Assembly (NCBI GenBank): GCA_963922205.1
Contig: CAWUHX010000139.1
Coordinates: 868,001-932,000, forward strand
Reading direction: 5' to 3'
Origin: Romanomermis culicivorax
Taxonomy: Eukaryota > Nematoda > Enoplea > Mermithida > Mermithidae
DNA length: 64,000 nt
This document shows, piece after piece, positions 1 through 11,277 of this stretch. The first letter of the stretch is position 1. Every line of letters starts with the position of its first letter. Under the pieces are notes generated by a model. That model searched no databases and was not told the DNA's origin. It saw nothing but the letters and a program-made list of their open reading frames with translations. The translations under genes and the position numbers were made by a program.

Positions 1-1
1 C

Positions 2-2098
2 ATACACTATTGCCAAGCACTCCCTTTCCGTGGCTGACCACTTTTTCTCATCCGCCTTTAAAATTCTGCTATTATAAGCAATTACCCAGCGGTCTGACTT
101 GGTCTCCTGGTAAAGGACTGCTCCTAGTGCCGTTCCGCTGGCATCTGTCTGAAGGACAAAGTCCCCAGACCCATCCAAAACCGGATACCTAAGGAATGGC
201 ACAGACAATAGTGCTTTTTTCAGGCTCCTAAAAGCCTGATGGTGAACCTCCGTGATTTCCCAAACACAGTTCTTCCCAGTTAATTTATACAACGGTTCAG
301 CGTGTTTAGCCAAACCTGGTATGAACTTTTTACACCACTGCAACATACCTAAAAACCTTTGCAGTTTACGTTTAGACTCTGGGAATGGGAAATCATTTAT
401 AGCTTTGACCTTTTTCGGATCTGGGGAAACTCCATCCGAATTTAAGATATGTCCTAAAAAATGAACTCTCTCAGGCAAGAATTCACACTTCTCCGGCTTC
501 AAGGTCAAATGAACCTTTCTTAGAGCTTGCAGGACTAGCTCTAGATTAACTAGGTGTTCTTCAAACGTATTTGAGAACACAATAATATCGTCTATATAGA
601 CTAGACAGATTTTCCAAACATATGGATGCAAAACTCTTTCCATCATACGCTGGAATTCGGCTGGCGCATTTTTTAGGCCAAAGGGCATGACTTTAAATTG
701 ATAAAGCCCTTCTTGGCATATGAAAGCAGTTTTTTCCTTGCTTTCTTCATCCATTGGCACTTGCCAATATCCTGATTTGAGATCTAAGGTAGTATAAAAC
801 TTGGCTTTACCTAAACAGTCTAGATAGTCATCCATTCTAGGAATGGGATACTTATCATCCTTGGTAATGTCATTTATACCTCTAAAGTCCACTACTGGTC
901 GCTTGGTACCATCCTTTTTACCTACTAGAAATAACGGAGCTGCCCAAGGCGACTTTGATGGCTCTATTACACACTTTTTGAGCATATCTTGCACATGCTC
1001 ACGAACATGTGGCCGTAAATTTATGGCAGTCCTGTGGTACCTTTTGGCCACAGGGGCTGCATCGCCTATATTGATTTTACAGGTCAGGTAGGGCGTAGTA
1101 GTTGGCGGATCATTGGGCAAGCTGAACACGTCTCTGTATTTTGCGAGACATCGTAGAGCTTGTTCCAGTTGCTCTGATGGTATGTTGGATTTAGCCAGCA
1201 TATTGTACAAAGCTTCCTTGAATGCTTTCTCCTCTGATTGAGGAGCTTCAGGTCTAGCTTGAACTGCACAAGTTTGCAGCTTCTCCAGATCCTCAACTAT
1301 TTTCCCCTTGAGTTGATCTTGGTTATCAGTATCACACAACACTGAATTAGTATGGCCAATTATTTGATTTCTTTTCAAATGGCATCCTGATCCTGTGTTG
1401 TTGGATACCATAACAACAAAATCCTCTTTTGTACCATCTACTATGGTACTATCAATGTGGAACCTTTCTTCATTCTGTTCAGACTCTACTATGATTCCAT
1501 TAAGGCGATTTTCGCCTACCTTATCCCAAAGTTTTGCCCTCAGCAGTATATCAGTGCCACTAGGTAAGTAGATAGGATTCACACTCACCACTGGCACTGA
1601 AACCTTTAACAGGCAAATCTTTGGCTGATACTGGTCGGCGGCGCTCATTGTGGATTCCGTGGCGCTCGTGGTCATGACCTCTCCACAATTCGATTGGGGC
1701 TGGTCCGGCGTCACGTATATCCGTTGTTGGTGGTTGTTGAGCGTCATCGTCCTATTCCTGAAATCTATTATGGCTCCTACCTGAGGGTGAGCCAAAAAGT
1801 CTGTTCCTACAATTACATTTTCACCTGCTTCAGGTATAACAATTGCTTGTACGGGGAACTGTCCACACAATGTATCCATCCTAAATTGGATATACCCATG
1901 GGCTTGGACTGTCTTACCGTTGGCTACAGTGACATTTAATATCCTGGGATATTCAGTGTAATCCGGGCCCAAGGTTTCTTTCAGAAACTTAGCCGACATG
2001 ACAGTGCACTGAGCTCCTGTGTCAATTAGAGCCATTGTCTTACGACCTCCTATAACAACCTCAATATGGAATGGGGCTGTTCTGGGGTACGTATCCAG
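2..2098 (-). CDS. pol: gypsy-A pol: aspartic protease, reverse transcriptase, start of RNase H (partial at window edge)
   Basis: About 699 codons are open without a stop from 2098 to the left edge, in the same frame as gag. In order: a retropepsin with the active-site triplet Asp-Thr-Gly-Ala at about 2012-2023; a linker; reverse transcriptase with the FYTTLDLKSGYWQVPM block and the catalytic YIDD at about 585-600; and the beginning of RNase H with its first catalytic aspartate in QTDASG near 138-150. This order is that of Ty3/gypsy pol. There is no methionine at the start. The frame follows the gag TAG directly, so translation is presumably by stop-codon read-through. The rest of RNase H and the integrase lie beyond the window. 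No damage is visible in the part seen. Confidence 0.88.
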   Translation of the reverse strand, partial: MDTYPRTAPFHIEVVIGGRKTMALIDTGAQCTVMSAKFLKETLGPDYTEYPRILNVTVANGKTVQAHGYIQFRMDTLCGQFPVQAIVIPEAGENVIVGTDFLAHPQVGAIIDFRNRTMTLNNHQQRIYVTPDQPQSNCGEVMTTSATESTMSAADQYQPKICLLKVSVPVVSVNPIYLPSGTDILLRAKLWDKVGENRLNGIIVESEQNEERFHIDSTIVDGTKEDFVVMVSNNTGSGCHLKRNQIIGHTNSVLCDTDNQDQLKGKIVEDLEKLQTCAVQARPEAPQSEEKAFKEALYNMLAKSNIPSEQLEQALRCLAKYRDVFSLPNDPPTTTPYLTCKINIGDAAPVAKRYHRTAINLRPHVREHVQDMLKKCVIEPSKSPWAAPLFLVGKKDGTKRPVVDFRGINDITKDDKYPIPRMDDYLDCLGKAKFYTTLDLKSGYWQVPMDEESKEKTAFICQEGLYQFKVMPFGLKNAPAEFQRMMERVLHPYVWKICLVYIDDIIVFSNTFEEHLVNLELVLQALRKVHLTLKPEKCEFLPERVHFLGHILNSDGVSPDPKKVKAINDFPFPESKRKLQRFLGMLQWCKKFIPGLAKHAEPLYKLTGKNCVWEITEVHHQAFRSLKKALLSVPFLRYPVLDGSGDFVLQTDASGTALGAVLYQETKSDRWVIAYNSRILKADEKKWSATERECLAIVY

Positions 2099-4741
2099 CT
2101 AATGTTGTTCCTGAGGAGTAGCAGGTGTGCCTCTCCTCACTACTTGTATTGATGGTACTATAGGTTGTCGTGCAATTGCATTCATTTGCACAATACTACC
2201 TAATACAACATTTGGGCAATCCACTCTCTGATTTACTTCACCTACAGGACTCATTTGTGATTGCCTTGCAACCATCACACTCGAATAATCCTTTTGGGGT
2301 GGCTGATTTGTGAATTGACCCTGTTGCAGAGTCTGAGTCGGACCCGTAATAGCCTGAGGTGGCTGAGGTTGCTGTATTGCAGCCTGTTGTTGATATTGCT
2401 GCATCTGTTGGAACTGCTTCTGCAGCTCCTTTTGCCTTTTGAACTCTAGGAACTCGTTGTAATCGGAGTTCTGTAAATAACTCTCCTGGCTATCCTGATA
2501 ACCTGAATAGCCTACATTATACGCACCTCTACCTCTGCTATTAAAGTTGGCATTTGGGTAACCTCCTCTACCTCTATAGTTACCTCTAGCAAAAGTGTTG
2601 AAGCTTCCCCTGTTGAAGGTAGGGAAGCTGGCTCTACCTCTGCTCCTGCGCTCGGACAACACTCTCAATGTCCTGCAGTCTGCAGTATTATGTGTTATGT
2701 TCTTATGGAACTCACACCATGGCTTTGTCGGATCTCGGGAAACTTGACCTCCCTGACTAGTACTAGGTATGGCCACATCAGACCGATTTTCCATTTGCCT
2801 GTTATCAACCTTTTGCTGGAGCTGGTCGAACCTTTCGACTAGTTGTACCATCTCTTTAGAGATTTTTAATAGAAGAGATTCTTTCTTACCTTTTTCGGTC
2901 TGAGCCCTAGGGGCTTCCCGAACTGGAATCTCCTCTATCTCAGGAGAATCACTCCTTGACCTTTGGATTTGGGCCTGTACCTGATTACCTACAGTTTGAT
3001 ATGGTTGCCGAAACCTTTGCCTCTGGCCTTGTTGATATCCTTCTGACTGGTTCCTAGCAACTACGGCAATTTCAGGATCATGCCCACTAGGCATACCTAC
3101 TTCATTAATTACTATAGGATCCTGTTGTGTACCCTTGGGTCCGTATCTCTGGAAGGCATTCTTATATCTACGTTCAATGTCATGAACTTCAACTGCTAGA
3201 TCATACCAAGTTCTAAAGGTATGTTTTGAATTCTTAAGTTCCGACTGGAACGTGGGGTCACTCTTATATATGAAGGTGTCAATGATCAGTCTCTGTTTAG
3301 ACTGATAGTCCAAATCGCCTTTAACTAGTTCCACTAATATACTGACCCTTTTTAAAAACTCTACGGCCTGTTCATTGGGTCTTTGTTGAATCTCAAATAA
3401 CTCCCTGGTTAACATTTCCAGGTTACATTCAGGTGCAAAGACATTTATAATGGCTCTCCTGGCTTCCCTATAGGTCATGTTGTCTCCTGCAACAGCCTTC
3501 GGTCTACCCTTGGAAAGCCTCAGCAGTGCTTCATACTTAGCTGATTCGGGTGTATCCCTACGGAATTCCCCTTCGAGTGCTGTTAAGAAGCTAAGCACCT
3601 GCTGATTTACCATACCCTCATCTAAAAGTTTGGGTAACACACCTTTAACGATATTCCTAACTACAATCTCTTGTGCCAAATTATTTGATGGCACCTCCCT
3701 CCGATCATAAGCTGCTGTTAACACTGGATCAATATCAGAGTTGAGGGATTGCAGCATAACTCTATTTGGATCTCGTTGAGGTGGTACACCTCCTTGATTT
3801 GATGGCATGGGGTCTCTGTCAAACCTGTAATCCCTATATGGGAAACATGCCAGTTGATCTGGTCTAAGGGTATCTGGATCAACTATATTTCCTCTACCAT
3901 CATAGACCACTCTTGTTAAAGTTGGATGCTGCGAAGCTATCTGATTTGGGTTTCTGAAGTCTGCTGATTGCTCAGCTCCCTCGAATCGAAAATCTCTAGC
4001 TGGACCTCTCCAACTTTTGGGCTCAAAGTTAAGCCTTTGCCCTTCATCGATATCAGGCCTATTACTAGGCCCTGCGCCTGCATTCATTTCAGCAGTGAGA
4101 CGGTTGTCTCTTTCTGCACCCCTAACACATGGTCTAACCTGTCTATCCGGCTCCTGTCCGCGCCTGTCGGCTTCCCTTTTATTGTCCTCGGTGGCGGCAT
4201 TCGCGATTATGTCGAACAAGGCTTCGACGGTCCCTTTCAATTCGCGTAGCTGCGTCGCCAACTCTTGATTGGACATCTCAGGAGCTCTTTCCTGCGGTTG
4301 GAATCGCTCTTGTTCCTGGGGGATCCTCTCTAATCGTTGATCGATTTCGGGGTCCCTTTCTTCCAAATTTGGTCGAATCTCGGGCGTAATTACGTCCCTT
4401 TTCGGTCCTGCTAATTCGACCTTTGGCGGCGGTGACCTTTTGACATTTCGCTGCGGCGGTCCATCGGCGTCTGGGTTCGGATTTGCCAGGCCCGCCTCCT
4501 GCGGATCGATGGCAATCACTGGTGGTCGGTCAATTGGTACGCCTGCGTCTTGAGGGGTAAAATGCATTGCATTTTGCTGCAATGGCTGAACCCTCGCGGG
4601 AGTTTGATCTGGGATCACTGGGTCCGGAGCAGCATGCCGTTGCTGATCTCTGTCTCCCAAATTGACTAGATTCCCAGCACTCGCCACTCTGGGTGGTGAT
4701 CTACGTAAAGTATTACCTCTCGGTATCCTTTTGTTAGGCAT
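2099..4741 (-). CDS. gag: gypsy-A Gag polyprotein
   Basis: An 880-codon frame starts with MPNKRIPRG just after an A-rich leader and ends in TAG. The N-terminal third is polar, proline- and arginine-rich. A capsid-like helical region follows (roughly residues 340-560, with a FLTALEGEF segment and a second helical stretch around [11 protein letters not shown]). Near residue 690 there is a variant nucleocapsid zinc finger, [14 protein letters not shown], spaced C-x2-H-x5-H-x3-C rather than the classical CCHC. The C-terminus is rich in RG and Q. Gag of this size is long for Ty3/gypsy. It should form virus-like particles that package element RNA. The gene is intact. Confidence 0.85.
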   Translation of the reverse strand: MPNKRIPRGNTLRRSPPRVASAGNLVNLGDRDQQRHAAPDPVIPDQTPARVQPLQQNAMHFTPQDAGVPIDRPPVIAIDPQEAGLANPNPDADGPPQRNVKRSPPPKVELAGPKRDVITPEIRPNLEERDPEIDQRLERIPQEQERFQPQERAPEMSNQELATQLRELKGTVEALFDIIANAATEDNKREADRRGQEPDRQVRPCVRGAERDNRLTAEMNAGAGPSNRPDIDEGQRLNFEPKSWRGPARDFRFEGAEQSADFRNPNQIASQHPTLTRVVYDGRGNIVDPDTLRPDQLACFPYRDYRFDRDPMPSNQGGVPPQRDPNRVMLQSLNSDIDPVLTAAYDRREVPSNNLAQEIVVRNIVKGVLPKLLDEGMVNQQVLSFLTALEGEFRRDTPESAKYEALLRLSKGRPKAVAGDNMTYREARRAIINVFAPECNLEMLTRELFEIQQRPNEQAVEFLKRVSILVELVKGDLDYQSKQRLIIDTFIYKSDPTFQSELKNSKHTFRTWYDLAVEVHDIERRYKNAFQRYGPKGTQQDPIVINEVGMPSGHDPEIAVVARNQSEGYQQGQRQRFRQPYQTVGNQVQAQIQRSRSDSPEIEEIPVREAPRAQTEKGKKESLLLKISKEMVQLVERFDQLQQKVDNRQMENRSDVAIPSTSQGGQVSRDPTKPWCEFHKNITHNTADCRTLRVLSERRSRGRASFPTFNRGSFNTFARGNYRGRGGYPNANFNSRGRGAYNVGYSGYQDSQESYLQNSDYNEFLEFKRQKELQKQFQQMQQYQQQAAIQQPQPPQAITGPTQTLQQGQFTNQPPQKDYSSVMVARQSQMSPVGEVNQRVDCPNVVLGSIVQMNAIARQPIVPSIQVVRRGTPATPQEQH

Positions 4742-5104
4742 TTTAAATCCTGCTAACTTTCTGTAGAAACCTGGAGGATTTTCTTTTCTCCTAGTCTGAC
4801 TACGAAGTTCCGTGGTAAGGAGTTAAAAGCCACCACTTGTTGTGCAGGTCTTTCCTTAAGAGGCGTAAGAAAAGATTGGGTCTGAACTGACCTGTTAGAA
4901 CTGATACCTTGGCTAAGCCTCGGTGATCTGTGCAACAGTCCGGTTATCCCCAGACCTACCACAACAAAGATAAACTTTGTTCTAAATACGGGGGCCTTAC
5001 CAAGGACCTCCGCAGTCTCCTAGATGAGACAAGGAATCCCCTCAGGGATAAACTTACTTGGGTATAACCCGAAAGGGGTTTCCCAAAACTTACTTGATGT
5101 AAGC
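4742..5104 (-). other. gypsy-A leader between LTR and gag
   Basis: About 360 bases of probable 5' untranslated leader (primer site and packaging region) precede gag. No gene is seen; a 69-codon frame at 4753-4962 has no recognisable content. Confidence 0.4.
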
Positions 5105-5440
5105 CGGCGCCTGGGCCTCTGGCCCTCCGCCTTCGTCGATGCGAATATTCTAAATAAATAAACGAATATATTAAACAATATGTCCGACGAATTATGCAAA
5201 AAGAATGTGGGTATACCACAGTGAATAACTCAATAAGAAAACAAGTTGCTGGGAAAATTGTATTTAGGGACGCCAGCAATAAAGTCAAAAAATAATAAAA
5301 AACTCGAATATCGTGAACAATGATTTTCACTATCACTTTCGTTCTTTCTTTGGCGCTCCATTCTATGCAAATGTCTGCGCCGCTGGTCGTCCCTGTCGTC
5401 GATTTGCATGTCGATTTCCCCACACGAATTGGCATCAACA
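5105..5440 (-). repeat. gypsy-A 5' LTR (inner boundary approximate)
   Basis: The minus-strand sequence starts with TGTTGATGCC exactly where BEL pol homology stops, as expected for an LTR terminus. It contains a TATA-like AT stretch near 5160-5190 and a GC-rich segment near 5105-5135. The inner end and the primer-binding site could not be fixed because the second LTR is outside the window. Short open frames here (for example 4956-5450, minus) look like chance. Confidence 0.5.
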
Positions 5441-6899
5441 GGGTGCCCAACAGACGAAGTTACATTAGCTGAAAGCATTTTGATCAAAGACGCACAAAAA
5501 CGATACTACCAAGACATTATCATAGACTTAAAACAAAATTTACAGATAAAAAGTCACAAACAATTGGGTTTAAAACTTGACAAATTGGGTTTCATTCGAT
5601 GTTATGGACGATTACAAAATGCAAACATGAACTACGATACAAAATTTCCTTTACTATTACCTCGACAAGCATTATTCACAAAACTTATCATTTTAGACAG
5701 ACATAAAAAGGTAATGCACTTTGGTGTAAACCATACATTATCAGAAATTCATAGATCTTACTGGATACCAAAAGGACGTACGGCTGTACAACAAAACATA
5801 AAACAATGTTTCATTTGTCAAAAATACAACAATGGGCCTTATCAATTACCTAAAATGCCTCCTTTACCAAAAGAACGTGTGATACAATCAAGACCTTTTC
5901 AATTTGTAGGCATTGATTACTTTGGACCACTGTGGGTTAAATATCCCACAGAAAAAACAAAGATCTGGGTTTGTCTTTTCACATGTTTAACAGTTCATGC
6001 CATACATTTGGAATACATCATTGACTTAAGTGCTATCACTTTTTTGAACTGTTTCAGACGATTTGTGTCAAGACGAGGTAAACCTGACAAAATTATCTCA
6101 GACAATGCGCCACAATTTAAACTTGCAAGAAAAGTACTGGACAGTGTTTGGAGTGATATTTTTATACATGAAACTGTAACATCATACTTTGCAACTAACA
6201 AAATAACATGGACATTAATAGTTGATTATGCTCCATGGCAAGGAGGTTTCTATGAAAGACTCATTGGTATCATTAAACAGGCACTGAAACGATGCATTGG
6301 TAGACAATTACTTGACTTCGAACAATTCATAACTCTCATACCTGAAGTTGAAGCAGTGGTCAATACACGACCATTAACATATCTACAAGATGATGTAACA
6401 GTACCTCAAATACTTCGACCAGTTGATTTTTTAATACCTCATTCACAAATTGGCACTCCATTGTACAATGAAACAATAGATGATCCTGAATATCATCCAC
6501 AACAATATCTTAATTCAGTTTTACAACTTACACAATACTGGAAAAGAACACAAGAAATACTTGATGACTTTTGGGGGCAGTGGTCAAACGATTACTTACT
6601 CAGTTTACGTGAACGAACTGCATTACATCACAAAACACCAAGAGTACATCAAACACTAGAACCAAAACAGAATGACATAGTTTTGATCAAAGACGAAAAT
6701 TTAACACATGGACAATGGAAACTTGGTCGAATAATAAAACTTAATCCAAGTGCAGACAATGAGATCAGATCCGCTGAAGTTGAACTTAGCAATAAGTCAA
6801 CACTCAGAAGACCAATTAGTCATTTATATCCACTTGAAATACCGAGTAACAGTGATAATTCAATTCAACCTGAACATGAAATAGTGAACGTTGTTTATC
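5441..6899 (+). CDS. pol: BEL/Pao integrase (3' part of pol)
   Basis: The open frame (5408-7297) enters from gypsy-A LTR sequence, so only the part from about 5441 belongs to BEL. It shows the HHCC zinc module (His near VMHFGVNHTLSEIH and Cys in CFICQK), an rve-type catalytic core with the first Asp in FVGIDYFGP and the second in IISDNAPQF, and the third acidic residue in GGFYERLIGIIK. It then has the tryptophan-rich C-terminal module (DFWGQWSNDYL, ending in HLYPLEI) typical of BEL/Pao. All three catalytic acids are present, but the gene has lost its 5' half to the gypsy-A insertion. The same frame runs on directly into the envelope signal peptide. Confidence 0.88.
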
Positions 6900-7936
6900 A
6901 GCCCACTTCGACATTAAAGCTTCAATCATTATTTTTGTTCATTTCATTATGCTTTTATTTTTTTACCTCAGTACATTGTCAAACTTTAATAACACGACAA
7001 AAAACTGTCAGTCATATGTGCAAAAGCTTTGATTTTCGTGCATTAGTTTATTCTCCGAACTGTGTCACAAATGGAATCGTAATTCAAAAAACAGACAATG
7101 AAAACTTATGCTTCTCAAAGGTCTCATGTCCAATTGGTCACTTAACAGCACAGGGCAAATGTGGAATAAAATGCCAATGCCCACAATGGGCCTATGACTG
7201 CTCATTTTACACTGGACTGTTATCAAAACCAGTTTCAAATCAAAGGACATACTTGAGCTATCAAAACCTAATATTTGTTCATTTAAACCAGATTTAAATT
7301 GTGACAGGACTCCAATACATATTCGACTAAATCAAATTCAGTTATTCGATAATACAACACATTTTGTCAAAGATCTACAACCTACATTTTCTACAACCAA
7401 CACTGAAGAATTTTTTTGTTATGGGGAGGGCGACTTTACAGTCGGAACACCTGAATACTGTGAAAATCACAAATGCTCAGCTTTTGGCAAAAAATTTTGT
7501 CTATACAATCAACATGACATTGTTAACTTTGTAAATGACGATGGACAAATCCCCATTAAAAGTTAGGGTTCTATTCCAGTTACAGTATACTATGCCAAAT
7601 CAAATCACAACTTTGACATCACTCAGACATGTAGCAACTGTACACTGTCTTGTACAATTGGTGGTATATCTATACACTTAGAGGAACATATTAGTTTCAT
7701 TGAAGTATGTTCAAAACCATTCTGTTACAAAATTAGTCATCCACAACTACATGAAACTGTACAATTTACACGTGAAATTATTATTAAACCATATGACGTT
7801 GACGTTTCTATATGGATTCATGGTGTACTTGTTAAAAAAATTAGCATTCACTGCACATCATTTCCGTATTGTGAAATTATCAACTGTTACATGTGCCGTG
7901 ATTTACTTTACAATCCACAGTGCACACCAAAGGTGA
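6900..7936 (+). pseudogene. env: BEL envelope, N-terminal (Gn-like) part, frameshifted and with a stop
   Basis: Directly after the integrase, in the same frame, a hydrophobic segment (SLFLFISLCFYFF, about 6930-6970) looks like a signal peptide, followed by a cysteine-rich ectodomain. The frame is lost by an indel between about 7230 and 7297; coding then continues in the frame used by the downstream Gc part. In that frame there is a TAG at 7564-7566. Beyond it cysteine-rich sequence continues to the membrane segment near 7.94 kb. The composition and position match the N-terminal glycoprotein of phlebovirus-type envelopes. It should have been a secretory-pathway membrane protein; it is now broken. 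Confidence 0.65.
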
Positions 7937-9473
7937 CACTTATCCTGTTCATTTTTATTTTATATTTTGTACTTGGAGCTTTTTATTTTCTATACAAGTT
8001 GACAAAATCATTTTGTAATATTTGTCACTGTGGAATTTTAATACTTCATTTAGTAATTCGAGGACTTAAGTCATTACTTTATTATCTACATTACTGCATA
8101 TTTCAGAAACGTACAAATACTGTTACAGTATCTAGAATGAGTACTGTTAATTTCAAACCATTTAATTTTCGACCAAAATTTGCTAAAAACAATATACTAA
8201 TGACAATTATTTGCATATTACTTTTACCAGTTCTAACAATGAGTTGCAGTGATGTGACATCCCTCACTGCAGCTAACTTTGCCTGTACTCGAACAGGAAA
8301 TGGTTCACTTGAATGTACATTGTCTGAAACAATACGACTTTCATTAGTACCTCAAGGTCAAGAAACTTGTTTAACAATTTACAGTGAACAACGTGAACCC
8401 ATTGGAACAATTACAGTAGAAGTTAAAAAAATTTCACTTGAATGTCATAATAAAAACGAATATTTTACACGATCATTTACAATGCATGTACAGTCTTCAA
8501 AATGGTGTTATTCACGTGGTTCATGTACAGGTAACAAATGTGTTGACATTAAAATCGATACAATGGTAAATGAACTTTCAGGAGAAGCTAATAACAATCC
8601 TGGTTTTACATACTGTGCAGAGTCATGTGGCTGTGCTGCATGCCGATGTTTTACTTGCAGTTCAGCTTGTCTGTATTACAGAACTTATGCAAAAGCACTT
8701 ACTGATACAGTTTACGAAGTTTTCTCTTGTCCAGTTTGGTCATATAAAATACAAGTAAACATTGGAATGATATTTCAAGATGAAAACTTTAAACATGATT
8801 TTTCACTAAAACCGGGAATATCACATGACTGGAAAAATATGAAACTACAAATTCCTAGTATTTCAAACCCGCCAGTGCCAATCTTAGGGAGCCAGTTCAT
8901 GACAGATGGAATACGTACGGTAATGATAAAAGCATCTGCATCTGGACAACCAATATCTGGAACATTTGGACAACTACAGTGTGCAAACCATGACAAAGCT
9001 TCAAAATTTGACTGTTATTTACCTCACGACATTTGCAGTTGTCAGTCACAAGAGTCTCGAGCTTCATGTACATGTACTGAACAAATATTAGAAACACTTT
9101 TTGAAAAAGACGAATATTTGATACCACTGATGACAGAAGGGATTTCTATAACAGGACACGGAACTAATATCGAAGCAGAATACAATAACATAGCAGCTCT
9201 AGAACTACAACTTACAATGCAAGGTTTTCATCTAAAAACAACTGTTAACAAAAATAAATGTGTGGTAATTCTGGTGGAATTGGTTGGCTGTTATAATTGC
9301 TTAACAGGAAACAAATTAACCTACACTTGTACATCAGATTTTGGACAAGCACTAGCACATGTAGCATGCTTAAGTACAACATTTACGACGATTTGTACTG
9401 ATCAAGAACTTTTTTACACGAAAACTTTGCGTTTTAATCATGCTCTAATTAATGAAACTTGTACTTTGCCCAG
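7891..9473 (+). pseudogene. env: BEL envelope, Gc-like (class II fusion-type) ectodomain, truncated by Harbinger
   Basis: The open frame first gives a transmembrane segment (about 7937-8010) and then a second hydrophobic stretch (near 8190-8240) ending before Cys-Ser-Asp-Val, resembling the internal signal that separates Gn from Gc. The ectodomain is cysteine-rich and contains CGCAACRCFTCSSACLYYR (about 8620-8680). This is very like the cysteine-rich loop of phlebovirus G2 proteins, which are class II membrane fusion proteins. The frame stays open to the Harbinger insertion at 9474; the last codons of the 7891-9489 frame are transposon sequence. The membrane anchor lies on the far side of the insertion. 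Confidence 0.8.
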
Positions 9474-9506
9474 TTGCACCAACGACTAGTTACTCATAAC
9501 TAGCTA
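9474..9506 (+). repeat. Harbinger left terminal inverted repeat
   Basis: These 33 bases are perfectly complementary to 12829-12861. The core GTTGCACC recurs just inside at 9534, 9588 and 9675, each followed within about 20 bases by an ACTAG motif, forming a subterminal repeat array likely bound by the transposase or its Myb-like partner. Confidence 0.9.
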
Positions 9507-9786
9507 TGAGTTGGAATAAAAATGATAACTAGGGTTGCACCAACGTTTTCTACTAGTGAATGTTTAACTAGAATACTAGCGAATTGGGTTGCACCAAGTT
9601 TTTAACTAGTCAGTTTTTCATGAGTATACTAGTTCTCATAAACTAGCGATTTTTGAACTGGTTTATGAGTTGCGGTTGCACCAACATTTTCAACTAGTCT
9701 TTCTTCATCAACTAGTGAATAAAACCGCATTTATTTTCTACCAGTCGAGAGGGCACGGTCTAAGAAAGTTGGTTGGTTTTATTGAC

Positions 9787-11225
9787 ATGTACGAAATATC
9801 GGATAGTTCGGATAACAGCGATGTTGATGATATTGATGTGGCTAGAGGAAGACTGTGTAGGCCGCGCATAAATTTTGATTTAAAGGATTTTTCCGAGAGA
9901 TTCCGATTTCCTAAAGAAACGATCGAAACTATCTTGGGAGATATTGGTCATTTGCTTATCGCTAATACGGATAGAAACTTCCCTTTAGAACCGAAAGAAC
10001 AGTTATTGTTATGCATTCGATATTTGGCTTCCGGATCATTCATGCAAGTGGTCGGTGATGCGCACGGTCCACACAAATCAACGGTCTCTAGAAAAGTTCA
10101 TAAAGTTGTGACGATTTTAAACAATCATTATTTTGATAAAATTATTAGCTGGCCCCGCGATATCGCCAGCGTTGTGAACGATTTCTATCAAATTTCGAAT
10201 TTTCCGTGTGTTATTGGATGTGTTGACGGGACGCATATACCGATTAAAGCACCAAGTATAAACGAGCCTCAATACGTCAACCGAAAAGGTGTTCATTCGT
10301 TGAACTGTATGATGATTTGCGGTCCTGATTACAAATTTTATTACGTGAATTCGAGGTGGCCGGGTAGTGTGAATGACGCCAGAGTATTACGCACAAGCAA
10401 CATTGCAGGTAAATAGAAAAGTATTATTTCCGTAGCTTACTGTGGAACTATCAAGTTTACCCCAAACCCCCCCCCCCAAGATTCCAGGAAATTTTTTTTA
10501 TGAATCCTGAAATTTGAACATCGGGGAGTCAGGGTTCGGGTCTACAATTTTAGCCGGGGTACCTGCGGGGCCGGGTCAGGACCCGGGTACCCGGCACATC
10601 TCTATACACCAGACATGCACGGAAAGAATTTTACAGGGGGGGTCCTCGGGCCCTGTGGAGGGGAGTCTGGGACAAAAAATCTACTTACTTTCGAAAACAT
10701 AAGAAAATAGGTCAAAAACAGGTGTAAACGCTCAAAAACGTGTATTTTAACATTCCACAGTGTTTCCTGACCCGTTGCAACACTATTTCTTATACCCCTG
10801 GTTAAATTTAAAAATTTGCAGGAAGATTTGACAATGGTTGGCGGCCTATACCCGGAGCTGTTTTGTTGGGAGATTCAGGTTACCCGAACAATGATTGGCT
10901 CGTTACGCCAATTTTGAAAGTTGATGCCTTGATGACAGAAGCTGAAAGAGCTTATAACAGAGCTCATAAAAGCACGCGGAGAATTATAGAAAATTCGTTT
11001 GGAATTTTGAAGAAACGTTTTGCTTGCCTACAATTTTTACGATTAAAACCGGAATTTTCGGCTGAAGTTGTGAAATTGTGCTGTATATTGCATAATATGT
11101 TACTATCCGGTAATGTTATTGATGTAGACGATGTACTCATCATTGAAGATGACAATGATATTCCTAATATTGAAAATAACGCACCTCAACGTCGTAATTT
11201 TATTGTTCAAAGTTTCAATCATTAA
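9787..11225 (+). CDS. Harbinger transposase (DDE_4/nuclease family), two exons
   Basis: Exon 1 is 9787-10408, the intron 10409-10821 (GTAAAT...TTTGCAG), exon 2 10822-11225. Splicing keeps the frame and gives 341 codons. The start chosen is the ATG giving MYEISDSSDN; the frame is open upstream but enters repeat sequence. Catalytic residues: first Asp in VIGCVDGTHIPI, second in LLGDSGY, and the Glu in RIIENSFGILKKRF, all as in PIF/Harbinger transposases; WPGSVNDARV is also conserved. An N-terminal helical segment before the catalytic core is typical. It should cut and paste the element in the nucleus together with the Myb-like protein. The intron contains a run of nine or ten C near 10468. Confidence 0.9.
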
Positions 11226-11277
11226 AAGTTATAGTGTGAAATGTATTGTCAATCATTCAGCATTGTGCGTAAACATG

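Larger units (their letters stand above)
1..5440 (-). mobile_element. Ty3/gypsy LTR retrotransposon (gypsy-A), 5' part; runs off the left edge
   Basis: Reading the minus strand from 5440 leftwards there is an LTR-like start (TGTTGATGCC), an untranslated leader, a long gag frame and a pol frame with protease, reverse transcriptase and the beginning of RNase H, cut by the window edge. The remaining RNase H, integrase and 3' LTR must lie outside. The plus-strand sequence immediately right of 5440 continues a BEL/Pao pol gene, so this element is inserted into BEL pol; GGGTG at 5441-5445 is the expected place for a 5-bp target duplication, but the other copy is out of view. Both frames are open, so the insertion is probably recent. 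Confidence 0.85.

Noticed and set aside
2261..4268. Plus-strand frames opposite gag (62, 93 and 83 codons)
   Set aside because: Shadows of the gag gene in another frame.
4956..5487. Open frames of 164 and 85 codons on the minus strand
   Set aside because: They lie in the gypsy-A LTR and leader and cross into BEL sequence; no domain and no conservation argument.
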